Below, piece after piece: positions 1 to 6,884 of a stretch of DNA of 15,280 bases. The translations under genes were made by a program, and so were the position numbers. The notes beneath the pieces were generated by a model. The model worked only from the letters and a program-made list of their open reading frames with translations, ran no database searches and had not been told where the DNA came from. Source of the stretch: Flavobacteriaceae bacterium (GTDB lineage: Bacteria; Bacteroidota; Bacteroidia; Flavobacteriales; Flavobacteriaceae); NCBI GenBank assembly GCA_020435885.1, contig JAGQYU010000050.1, forward strand, positions 1-15,280, given 5' to 3'. Positions within the stretch are counted from its first letter, which is position 1. Every line of letters begins with the position of its first letter.

Positions 1-34
1 TGGTAAAATCATCAAAAGAAATAGTCTCTGCCAT
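1..34 (-). CDS. N-terminal fragment of a probable tRNA-binding (CsaA-type) protein
   Basis: Only the first 11 codons lie inside the window. They read MAETISFDDFT from an ATG at 34-32, after which the gene leaves the left edge. The pattern of a short polar start followed by an aromatic residue and D-D-F resembles, from memory, the beginning of CsaA-type tRNA-binding proteins (structural relatives of the methionyl-tRNA synthetase C-terminal domain), where it is normally followed by a basic strand with R-x-G-T. That following strand is not visible here, so the family name is a guess from very little sequence. The gene is divergent from the thioredoxin-like gene, with 44 bp between the two start codons. 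Confidence 0.35.
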   Translation of the reverse strand, partial: MAETISFDDFT

Positions 35-78
35 TTTTTGTATTTTTATGCTATAAAACTACAAATAAAATTGATGCA

Positions 79-633
79 ATGGCCAGAACACCTTCTAATA
101 TGATACCGTTAAGAACAATAGCTCCTTATTTTGAATTACCGGATACCGTTTCCGGAAAAAGTCTTTCATTGACAGAGCTACAAGGTGATAATGCTACGGT
201 ACTATTTTTTATTTGTAATCACTGTCCATTTGTATTGCACGTAAATGATGAGTTGGTAAATGTTGCGAACGATTATAGTAACAAAGGAGTTTCTTTTATT
301 GCTATTTCTTCTAATGATGTAGAAAATTATCCGCAAGATGCTCCACATTTAATGAAAGAACAAGCTGCTAAAATTGGTTATCCTTTTCCGTATTTGTATG
401 ATGAGAGTCAGGAAGTTGCAAAAGCTTATGATGCTGCTTGTACACCGGATATTTACGTTTTTGACAATCAGTTGCAATTAGTTTACAGAGGTCAATTAGA
501 TGATTCTAGACCAGAAAACGGCATTCCGGTAACGGGAAAAGATCTACGCCACGCATTGGATTGTGTTCTATCCGGAAAAGAAAACACTCAAATTCAAAAA
601 CCAAGTATAGGTTGTAATATTAAATGGAAGTAA
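79..633 (+). CDS. Thioredoxin-fold protein, AhpC/TSA-like (PRX-like1 type)
   Basis: A 184-residue cytoplasmic redox protein with no signal peptide. It belongs to the thioredoxin-fold redoxins related to peroxiredoxins. The redox motif C46-N-H-C49-P sits after a hydrophobic strand, the usual place for a thioredoxin CxxC. C121-T-P123 provides the cis-proline that packs beside the active site, and a third conserved-looking cysteine (C179) lies in the terminal SIGCNIKWK segment, which I recall as typical of this subfamily. The substrate is unknown; family members are predicted thiol-disulfide oxidoreductases or peroxide reductases. The ATG at 79 is the only sensible start, since the ATG at 74 is in another frame. 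The 3' end is followed 23 nt later by a hairpin (657-680) that can act as a terminator on this strand as well, though its U tract is interrupted. Confidence 0.85.
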   Translation: MARTPSNMIPLRTIAPYFELPDTVSGKSLSLTELQGDNATVLFFICNHCPFVLHVNDELVNVANDYSNKGVSFIAISSNDVENYPQDAPHLMKEQAAKIGYPFPYLYDESQEVAKAYDAACTPDIYVFDNQLQLVYRGQLDDSRPENGIPVTGKDLRHALDCVLSGKENTQIQKPSIGCNIKWK

Positions 634-650
634 AAGATAAATTAAGAGAA

Positions 651-803
651 TAAAAAAAGCATCTTCCCCCAAAGATGCTTATTTTATTTATTGCTATAAA
701 AATGATATATGATTAAAAATCTTAGTAGCACTTACTTGTATTATTGAGTTGATATATAAAAGTGCTTCTGATATTAAAACAACTAAAGACATAAAATTCC
801 CCT
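651..803 (-). ncRNA. Candidate structured small RNA / 3'UTR element, copy 1
   Basis: A non-coding element homologous to 3363-3510. Read on the minus strand it has a 5' AGGGG (803-799), a conserved block containing TTAGTTGTTTTAATA and CAGAAG, a 7-bp stem (727-733 with 760-766), and a 3' block of about 60 nt. The 3' block matches the other copy except for one substitution and a 2-nt indel, and ends in a terminator hairpin with a T7 tract. Similarity between the copies stops just past the T tract, which is what a minus-strand transcript end predicts. It begins 57 nt after the stop of the YfiT-like gene, so it may be that gene's 3'UTR or an independent RNA. No convincing promoter is visible. A 32-codon ORF (792-694) is not preserved in the other copy. 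I cannot assign it to a named RNA family. Confidence 0.5.
657..680 (-). terminator. Rho-independent terminator, copy 1 element
   Basis: A 9-bp perfect stem (657-665 with 672-680) with a six-base loop, GGGGG-containing on the minus strand. It is followed on the minus strand by TTTTTTT. On the plus strand the tail is TTATTTTATTT, so it could also end the thioredoxin-like gene transcript less efficiently. Confidence 0.85.
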
Positions 804-860
804 AAAAAAGTAACTTTTTTAAGTACTAATTTTAAACTACTGATTTTCAGTAATAAAAAA

Positions 861-1403
861 TCACCAATTCATTTGCTTTCTTAAATTATTGATATGTGCA
901 AAATGATGTACACAATGCCATGCATAGATGCCAATATTTTCGGCTAGGGTTATTTCTCTACCACCATAAGGATGAATAAAAGTATGTTGTAATTCATTAG
1001 GAGTTAACCCTTTTAACATTAAAACCCATCTGGCATGTAAAGAGGTAATTAAATATAAAGAAACCAATATAGGTCCATTTTTACCATCATGTAATTCTGC
1101 CCATCGACCTTCAAAATAGGGTTTAATAATGGGTTTATTTTCAGTAAGTGCCCATTTAAAACGTATATAACTATTCATGTGGCTGTCGGCAATATGATGA
1201 ATTACTTGCCGTACTGTCCATCCATCTAGTCTATAAGGAGTATTTAATTGCTCATCATCAAATTTTGACACCAATTTTGTAAGCTGCTGCGGAAAATTCT
1301 CAATAATCTTGATCCACTCTGTTAAATTTTCTGAAGTAATAGGTTGTGGAGCAGTAAATTTCCCGATAGGATATTTTAATTGTTCTAAGTCTGTCTCTTC
1401 CAT
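861..1403 (-). CDS. DinB/YfiT-family metal-dependent thiol S-transferase
   Basis: A 180-residue cytoplasmic protein of the DinB four-helix fold, close to Bacillus YfiT/BstA, which conjugates bacillithiol to electrophiles. Recognisable family segments are YPIGKF near residue 11, TPYRLDGWTVRQVIHHIADSH (about 55-75), NSYIRFKWALTE, LHARWVLML and YAWHCVHHFAHI (160-171). By alignment with YfiT from memory, the three histidines that bind the metal would be H70, H163 and H167; all are present. The length is close to the family norm. The thiol cofactor in this organism is not shown by the sequence. A TAcgTTTG -7 box at 1459-1452 suggests transcription from its own promoter with a leader of about 40 nt. 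It is divergent from the ROK kinase gene, and the structured RNA element follows its stop codon. Confidence 0.85.
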   Translation of the reverse strand: MEETDLEQLKYPIGKFTAPQPITSENLTEWIKIIENFPQQLTKLVSKFDDEQLNTPYRLDGWTVRQVIHHIADSHMNSYIRFKWALTENKPIIKPYFEGRWAELHDGKNGPILVSLYLITSLHARWVLMLKGLTPNELQHTFIHPYGGREITLAENIGIYAWHCVHHFAHINNLRKQMNW

Positions 1404-1451
1404 AGTATTTTAATTTTTACAAGCGATTGAAAAGTGAAAGCGACAGGACTA

Positions 1452-1459
1452 CAAACGTA
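1452..1459 (-). promoter_or_regulatory. Promoter -7 box for the YfiT-like gene
   Basis: On the minus strand this reads TACGTTTG, an exact match to the Bacteroidota -7 consensus TAnnTTTG. It lies 48 bp upstream of the ATG at 1403. No clean TTTG -33 box is present at the expected distance. Confidence 0.55.
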
Positions 1460-1562
1460 CATAATTTTAAAAAAGTTAGCTAATAATTATTCCGAAAATA
1501 GTTTGCATAACTAAACTATAAATTAGAAATTTAACGAAATAATAACATGAGCATATACAAAC

Positions 1563-2294
1563 ATGGAAATTTTAGGCATAGACGTTGGCGGTACAGGTAT
1601 AAAAGGGGCAATAGTTGACGTTACCACCGGAAAATTAGTTTCAGAAAGATTTCGAGTAAAAACCCCAAAAGGAGCAAAACCTGCTGATGTAGCTGACGAG
1701 GTTGCAGAGTTAGTAAATCATTTTAACTGGAAAGGTAAGGTAGGATGTGGTTTCCCTGCTATTATAACTCATGGTGTGGCACGTTCTGCTGGGAATATCC
1801 ATAAAAGCTGGATAGGCACCAATGTAACTGAATTATTTCAACAACGTACAGGATTGGAATTTAAAGTACGAAATGATGCTGATGCAGCAGGTTTGGCAGC
1901 AGTTACTTTTGGAGCAGGAAAGGATGTAAAGGGATTGGTTATTATGATAACTGTTGGCACAGGTATCGGTTCTGGTGTATTTTATAACGGTGTTCTTATT
2001 CCCAATTTTGAGATAGGTGCCATTCCTTATAAAGATTATAAACGTGTGGAACACTACGCTTCAGATTCCGCTAGAAAACGTGATAAACTTACCTATGAAG
2101 AGTGGGGGAAGCGTTTTAATAAATTTCTTAAACTTACTGTATTCCTTTTTTCTCCTGATATGATTATTATTGGCGGAGGTGCCAGTAAGAAGATTGATAA
2201 GTTTAAAGATCTGATAACTATTGATGTACCTATAGTTCCTTCTCAATTTGAGAATGAAGCAGGCATTATTGGAGCAGCTTTGTTGGCTTTATAA
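1563..2294 (+). CDS. ROK-family sugar kinase, polyphosphate glucokinase-like
   Basis: A 243-residue cytoplasmic kinase of the actin/hexokinase fold. Phosphate-binding loop 1 is D7-V-G-G-T-G-I-K-G15, the catalytic-base region is N104-D105-A-D107, phosphate loop 2 is T130-V-G-T-G-I-G-S-G138, and the C-terminal nucleotide-site motif is G204-G-G-A-S. The overall pattern and length match polyphosphate-glucose phosphotransferases (PPGK), which make glucose 6-phosphate from polyphosphate or ATP. The ROK sugar-binding motif ExGH is present only as E150-I-G-A153: the histidine is missing, so substrate or phosphoryl donor may differ from classical PPGK. The ROK zinc cysteines are also absent, as is usual for PPGK. 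The ATG at 1563 is used; the ATG at 1547 is out of frame. It converges with the PPIase gene, sharing a terminator. Confidence 0.8.
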   Translation: MEILGIDVGGTGIKGAIVDVTTGKLVSERFRVKTPKGAKPADVADEVAELVNHFNWKGKVGCGFPAIITHGVARSAGNIHKSWIGTNVTELFQQRTGLEFKVRNDADAAGLAAVTFGAGKDVKGLVIMITVGTGIGSGVFYNGVLIPNFEIGAIPYKDYKRVEHYASDSARKRDKLTYEEWGKRFNKFLKLTVFLFSPDMIIIGGGASKKIDKFKDLITIDVPIVPSQFENEAGIIGAALLAL

Positions 2295-2306
2295 TATTCT
2301 ATAGAT

Positions 2307-2336
2307 AAAAAAAGGGAAGAAGTCTCCCCTTTTTTA
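2307..2336. terminator. Bidirectional terminator between convergent ROK kinase and PPIase genes
   Basis: A-run plus GGG on the left pairs with CCC plus T-run on the right around an AG-rich loop, giving a U tract in both directions. It lies 13 nt after the ROK stop and overlaps the stop codon of the PPIase gene, so it serves both convergent genes. Confidence 0.75.
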
Positions 2337-3266
2337 TTTTACATTCATTAATTCTACATCAAAAATAAGCGGTGCATCAGGAGGGATAACTCCACCGGCA
2401 CCTCTTGAACCATACGCCAGGTCAGAAGGAATTACAAAGCGTGCTTTATCGCCAACTTGCAATAATTGTATGCCTTCATCCCATCCGGAAATTACTTGTC
2501 CAATACCCAATGTAAAATCTATAGGTTGATTTCTTTTATAGGAAGAATCGAATACCATTCCGTCTAATAACTGCCCTTCGTAGTGTACAGAAACCATAGC
2601 TCCTTTTGCAGCTTTCTTACCAGTACCTTTTTTAAGTATTTTATATCTAAGTCCACTAGGAGTTTTGTCAAAACCGTTAGATACTTTTTCTAAAGCTTCT
2701 TCGCGGGCTTTCTTTTCTGCAGCTTGTCTTTTTTCTCTACTTCCTTCAAAAGTCCTAAAAGCTTCAATAGCATTGAATTTTTCTGCATCATCACCAACAC
2801 GTATAATTTCTATCGAGTCAATTTTATCACCTTGTTCAACAGCATCAACAATATCTTGTCCTTCAATAACATATCCAAAAACAGTATGTTTGTTATCTAA
2901 CCAAGGCGTTGGGCCATGTGTAATAAAGAACTGACTTCCATTGGTTCCGGGGCCTGCGTTGGCCATAGAAAGGATTCCAGATTTATCATGTTTCAGTTCC
3001 GGATGGAATTCATCATCAAATTGATATCCGGGGCTTCCGGTACCAGTTCCTAGCGGGCACCCGCCCTGAATCATAAAATCTGAAATAACTCTATGGAAAG
3101 TTAGTCCGTCATAATAGGGTTTGCCTTGCGGACGAGCAGAATTTTCAAGATTTCCTTCAGCCAAAGCAACAAAATTACCAACTGTGCCAGGAGTTTTTTT
3201 AAATTCTAGCGTAAGGAGTATTGCTCCTTTAGAAGTATTTATTTTTGCGTATAAACCATTATTCAT
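2334..3266 (-). CDS. Dual-family immunophilin: cyclophilin-FKBP fusion peptidyl-prolyl isomerase
   Basis: A 310-residue fusion of two unrelated proline isomerase folds. Residues 5-158 are cyclophilin: F57-H58-R59, FMIQGGC (64-70), MANAGPGTNGSQFFIT (101-116) and W122-L123 followed by the KHTVFG strand carry the active-site residues. Residues 159-203 form a charged, probably helical linker (repeated A/E/K/R). Residues 204-310 are FKBP: VHYEG (227-231), F239-D240, V258-I259-S-G-W262, Y285 and the IPPDAPLIFDVEL end. Both catalytic sites look intact. There is no signal peptide, so it should act in the cytoplasm on nascent or refolding proteins. Fusions in this order (CFBP) are known from Flavobacterium relatives. 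It has its own promoter (box at 3297-3290) and ends in the shared terminator. Confidence 0.92.
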   Translation of the reverse strand: MNNGLYAKINTSKGAILLTLEFKKTPGTVGNFVALAEGNLENSARPQGKPYYDGLTFHRVISDFMIQGGCPLGTGTGSPGYQFDDEFHPELKHDKSGILSMANAGPGTNGSQFFITHGPTPWLDNKHTVFGYVIEGQDIVDAVEQGDKIDSIEIIRVGDDAEKFNAIEAFRTFEGSREKRQAAEKKAREEALEKVSNGFDKTPSGLRYKILKKGTGKKAAKGAMVSVHYEGQLLDGMVFDSSYKRNQPIDFTLGIGQVISGWDEGIQLLQVGDKARFVIPSDLAYGSRGAGGVIPPDAPLIFDVELMNVK

Positions 3267-3289
3267 GTTTCAAATTTTTCTGTGAGTTG

Positions 3290-3297
3290 CAAAGATA
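3290..3297 (-). promoter_or_regulatory. Promoter -7 box for the PPIase gene
   Basis: The minus strand reads TATCTTTG, an exact TAnnTTTG match, 23 bp upstream of the ATG. A T-rich TTTC stands about 19 bp further upstream where a TTTG -33 box is expected. Confidence 0.6.
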
Positions 3298-3362
3298 CGT
3301 GCTTATTGTTTACATGAAAGAAATCTGCTGATTATTCTAATTTATTTGGAAAGTTTAGGGCA

Positions 3363-3510
3363 TAAAAAAAGCATCTTCCCCCAAAGATGCTTATTTTATT
3401 TTGCTATAAAAAAGATATATGTTTTGTAGTTTGGAAGTACTTCTTTTGGTTTGAATTGCTTTTAGAAGTCCTTCTGTTATTAAAACAACTAACTATCAAA
3501 AAAACCCCCT
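3363..3510 (-). ncRNA. Candidate structured small RNA / 3'UTR element, copy 2
   Basis: The second copy of the element at 651-803, on the same strand. Its order is 5' AGGGGG, TTAGTTGTTTTAATA, CAGAAG, a hairpin of 11 positions with one G-A mismatch (3434-3444 with 3464-3474), then the ATAGCAA/AATAAAATAAGC block and the same terminator. The hairpin arm core is shared with copy 1 but its loop is unrelated, as expected if the fold is conserved. Frames here lack a start codon matching the 32-codon ORF of copy 1, so an RNA role is more likely than a peptide. It starts 59 nt after the stop of the Tricorn-like gene and may form its 3'UTR. Apart from this element and the PPIase promoter, I see nothing in the 3267-3569 gap. 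Confidence 0.5.
3369..3392 (-). terminator. Rho-independent terminator, copy 2 element
   Basis: A 9-bp stem (3369-3377 with 3384-3392) identical in sequence to the hairpin at 657-680. It is followed on the minus strand by TTTTTTTATG. It is the only clear terminator downstream of the Tricorn-like gene. Confidence 0.85.
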
Positions 3511-3569
3511 TGCTAAAAACAAATTTTTTAATGATTTTTCTTAATTAGCTGTATTTCAAAAAATTAAAT

Positions 3570-6500
3570 TTATCTTTTTTCATTGATTTTTTTGAGCAAT
3601 ACCTCAATGGCTTTGTCTAATTGAGGATGTTTATTCTCAATTCTGTCATTAAAATCTTTTGCTATGTAGATATCAGGGGTAACACCTTCTTTTTCCAAAT
3701 TCTTACCATCAAGGGTGTAACATCCCCACGAAGGCAATCTGTAAAAAGAACCATCTACCAAACCTTTGCCAGTGGTAAAAATGATCCAACGATATGTTTC
3801 TGTGCCTATAATTGTACCCAAACCTAATTGTTTAAATCCTTGTGCTGTCATTTCAGCATCAGAAAGTGATTGTTCATTGATTAACAGTACAATAGGTTTA
3901 TCGCCATACCCAAAATTAGATTGCCCTGTTAATTTTCCTTCCCTATATTTCCATTGTAAATAAGTACGTTGACTAAGGAATTTAAGTACTTCATCATGTA
4001 CATTTCCACCGGTATTATAGCGTAAGTCTAAAATTAAAGCATCTTTGTTTGCCTCAGTACTGCTTACTAAATCTTCTTTAAATTTGGTGAGTTCTCCACC
4101 TCCCATATTTTTCATATGGATGTAGGCAATTCTGTTATTAGATTTTTTATCTATGTATTGTTGATTATCATCTTGCCATTCGTCATATAGTAAATTTCTA
4201 ATGGTTCCAACAGATGTTGGGTGCAAGTTGATGGTGAAATCATTTCCGTTTCTGTTAAAAGTTAGTGTTAATTCCTCTGTAAAGGCGGGTGCAGTAAAGT
4301 ATTTTTCACGGTTTACGTTTTCATCAATAGTAGTACCATTTACAGCTACTAATTTATCGCCTTTAAGTAATATTATTCCTTTAACATCTACAGGACTTTC
4401 TTTTACAATACTTTTAACTACGTACGGTTTTTCATTATCAAATAGAATGCCTGTAGCCAATGAACGTGTGCCGTAATATATTTTCTCTTCATCGCCGTTG
4501 GAGTAAAATCCAAAGTGCGAAGTATTCAACTCGCCAAGCATATCATTAAATAACAATCTTAAATTATCTCTGCTGGTTACATAAGGTAGGTACGCAGCAT
4601 ACTGATCTCTTAACTGTTGCCAGTTTTGATTGTGAAATTTATCATCATAGAAGTTTTCTTCAAAGCCTGCCCATGCTTCATAGAACATTTGATTGAACTC
4701 TTTAGAAAGCGATTTCTCAAATGAATGATCAATTTTAATATCTTCTATTTTGTTATTATCTAAGTTGAGAGTATTTATATTGCCATCGATAAGGATGTAA
4801 TTATTCTTTTCTCCAATTACAAGTTGATAGCCGCCGATACGTTTATCACTTACTCTTTCAGTTTTGTTATTTTCAAATGGTTCGATAGTAGTTTTCCAAA
4901 GTTGCGAAGTACCTTCGCTATGGTCAGAAGTGTATAAAATATAAGTTTTGTCTTTACTTTTTACAGCGATTGGGCTAAACTGTTGCCCAAACCGAGGACT
5001 TATCTGCGTAAGCCTATCCATCATATTCGTTGGATTTATATGTACAGCAGGTTTTTCTTTTGCATCCTTTTCATCTTTCTTATCTTTTTCTTTTTTGTCA
5101 GATTCTTTCTCTTCTTTTTTTTCCTCAAACAGTTCATTCACTTTATCAATTTTATATGGCTCATCATATTTATCCAAAGCCATTTGATAGATCTTTGCAT
5201 TTTCAGTTCCGTAAGGATACCCCGGATTTACCCTGTCTGAAGAAAAATAAAGATACTTGCCATCAGGAGACCAATAGGGATCAGATTCAGAAACTTTGGT
5301 ATTGGTTACATTAATTATTTGTTTTGTATCAGTATTATAAACAAAAATATCAGTTTCAAAATCGCGGTAAGCATTGTATACTATGTATTTATCATCAGGA
5401 GAAAAATATGGATTGGCATTGTAGAATCCCCAAAGTTCATCATTTACAATGGTAGTACTTTTTAAGGTTTTCATGTCTAACAGACAAATTTCATTTCTTC
5501 CTTTTAAATATACCGCTTTGCTACGATCGCTGTTAAAAGTTAACTGACGGTTGTTCATAGCATCTTTACTGAGTTGTTTTTCTTTTTCGCTGCCATCTGC
5601 ACTTACAGTAAACCAATTATAGTAACCTTTATAGGATTTTGAATATACTAATGTTTTGTTGTCGCTCAACCATTTAACTTCTTTAACAGCTTCATTATCA
5701 TTAGTTTGTATTTCTTTAGTAAACTTACCTTTACTGTCAGAAATAAATAATCTACCTCTGGAAACAAATGCTAATTTCTTTTCATCTGGAGATGCATCGA
5801 AGTATGTGATATTTCCTTTTACATTGTACGAAGTAGTTTTGTTGGTTGTATTATTTATAAAAATGTCTATAGCAGGTTTATTGGTCTTTCCACTAGCAAC
5901 ATCATATACATAGATTTGATAATCTTTTCTGAACACAATTTTCTTACCATTGGCACTTACTTTTGGCCACATAATGGAAGTGTTGAATTTAGTAAGTTCT
6001 TTAGCATTTTCTCCTTCAAGGGAGTATAAATTATACTGATCGTTACCCCTGTCTGACATAAAGTAAATTTTGCCACTTTTATCTATGGTAGCGCCGAAGT
6101 CTTTACCTCTGTATGTAGTGTGTTTGGTGTATTTTTTTGTTTTTAAATTGTATGATTTTATATCTGGATTATAATCTCCCTTATAACGTTTTCTGTGAGC
6201 AAATCTTCCGCTTTCCCATGACTCATTAAAGAAAATATCTTCGTTGGTTGGGTTAACTACTACATTATGAACCGTATTAAAATAATGATCGAACAACCTT
6301 TTTGGTGTACCCCCAGTTCTGTCAATTGTATAAGTAGTGAAAGAATTATATCTATCTGATGTAAAATAGATCGTTTTGCTATCCCAGCTCCATGAAGAAA
6401 CAACATCACTAGCTTCATTAAAAGTCAATTGTTCTATTTGTCCTCCGTCCAGCGGCATAATGTAAACATCATCATTACCATATTGATTGCTCGTAAATGC

Positions 6501-6737
6501 CAGCCATTTACCATCTGGCGAAACACTTGGATACGTTTCATCTCCCTGCATGGCTGTTAACCTTAAGGCATTTCCTCCATCGGTAGCAACCTTCCAAAGA
6601 TCGCCTTCATAACTGAAGATAATATAATCTGCATCAGGTGTTAGCGTAGGACGAAGGGTAAAATAAGTATTGTTTTGTGCATAACTAAAAAGAGTAATTA
6701 CAAACAAAAGAGTTGTAAGTTTTAATGAAAGTTTCAT
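3570..6737 (-). CDS. Tricorn-like S41 family protease with N-terminal beta-propellers
   Basis: A 1055-residue periplasmic serine protease homologous to archaeal Tricorn. Residues 1-20 are a signal peptide ending SYA-Q. Residues 22-525 carry many PD40/WD40-like propeller strands (VSPDGKWLAFTSN, YWSPDGKYLYFSSDR). Residues 537-563 are a lysine/glutamate-rich low-complexity linker. A further beta region runs to about 670, a helical core domain to about 750, a PDZ domain spans about 760-835 (ESPVDVKGIILLKGDKLVAVNG), and the S41 catalytic core is 865-1030. By analogy with Tricorn, the residues likely to act are S740-H741 (NTSHFG), S959-D960 and E1015 or E1017; all are present. The substrate-binding NTGGN loop (908-912) is also present. 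Tricorn trims peptides; the bacterial role is less clear. It is transcribed alone, and the RNA element follows its stop. Confidence 0.92.
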   Translation of the reverse strand: MKLSLKLTTLLFVITLFSYAQNNTYFTLRPTLTPDADYIIFSYEGDLWKVATDGGNALRLTAMQGDETYPSVSPDGKWLAFTSNQYGNDDVYIMPLDGGQIEQLTFNEASDVVSSWSWDSKTIYFTSDRYNSFTTYTIDRTGGTPKRLFDHYFNTVHNVVVNPTNEDIFFNESWESGRFAHRKRYKGDYNPDIKSYNLKTKKYTKHTTYRGKDFGATIDKSGKIYFMSDRGNDQYNLYSLEGENAKELTKFNTSIMWPKVSANGKKIVFRKDYQIYVYDVASGKTNKPAIDIFINNTTNKTTSYNVKGNITYFDASPDEKKLAFVSRGRLFISDSKGKFTKEIQTNDNEAVKEVKWLSDNKTLVYSKSYKGYYNWFTVSADGSEKEKQLSKDAMNNRQLTFNSDRSKAVYLKGRNEICLLDMKTLKSTTIVNDELWGFYNANPYFSPDDKYIVYNAYRDFETDIFVYNTDTKQIINVTNTKVSESDPYWSPDGKYLYFSSDRVNPGYPYGTENAKIYQMALDKYDEPYKIDKVNELFEEKKEEKESDKKEKDKKDEKDAKEKPAVHINPTNMMDRLTQISPRFGQQFSPIAVKSKDKTYILYTSDHSEGTSQLWKTTIEPFENNKTERVSDKRIGGYQLVIGEKNNYILIDGNINTLNLDNNKIEDIKIDHSFEKSLSKEFNQMFYEAWAGFEENFYDDKFHNQNWQQLRDQYAAYLPYVTSRDNLRLLFNDMLGELNTSHFGFYSNGDEEKIYYGTRSLATGILFDNEKPYVVKSIVKESPVDVKGIILLKGDKLVAVNGTTIDENVNREKYFTAPAFTEELTLTFNRNGNDFTINLHPTSVGTIRNLLYDEWQDDNQQYIDKKSNNRIAYIHMKNMGGGELTKFKEDLVSSTEANKDALILDLRYNTGGNVHDEVLKFLSQRTYLQWKYREGKLTGQSNFGYGDKPIVLLINEQSLSDAEMTAQGFKQLGLGTIIGTETYRWIIFTTGKGLVDGSFYRLPSWGCYTLDGKNLEKEGVTPDIYIAKDFNDRIENKHPQLDKAIEVLLKKINEKR

Positions 6738-6830
6738 GATTATGTGGTTTGGGTTAAAGACTTAATGGTTAAAAGTACTACAAATTATAAAATGATAAGT
6801 TGTATGGAGGCTTTTTAACAAAGTTTTAAA

Positions 6831-6857
6831 ATAAAAAAGGCTCTGTTAAAGAGCCTT
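6831..6857 (-). terminator. Rho-independent terminator of the secreted-protein unit
   Basis: An 8-bp perfect stem (6837-6844 with 6850-6857), a five-base loop, and a T tract on the minus strand. It lies 28 nt beyond the stop of the T9SS-sorted protein gene. Confidence 0.85.
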
Positions 6858-6884
6858 AAGGTGTATAAATTATCTGAAAAATTG

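Noticed and set aside
694..792. A 32-codon minus-strand ORF (starting MSLVVLISEALL) within RNA-like element copy 1.
   Set aside because: In copy 2 the matching frame has TGA-TAG immediately before the conserved block and no start codon, and the similarity decays after about ten residues, so the conservation is better explained at RNA level.
4948..5314. Overlapping plus-strand ORFs opposite the Tricorn-like gene, rich in F, L and S.
   Set aside because: They are the antisense reading of the K/E-rich linker and propeller region; the minus-strand protein is clearly the real gene.
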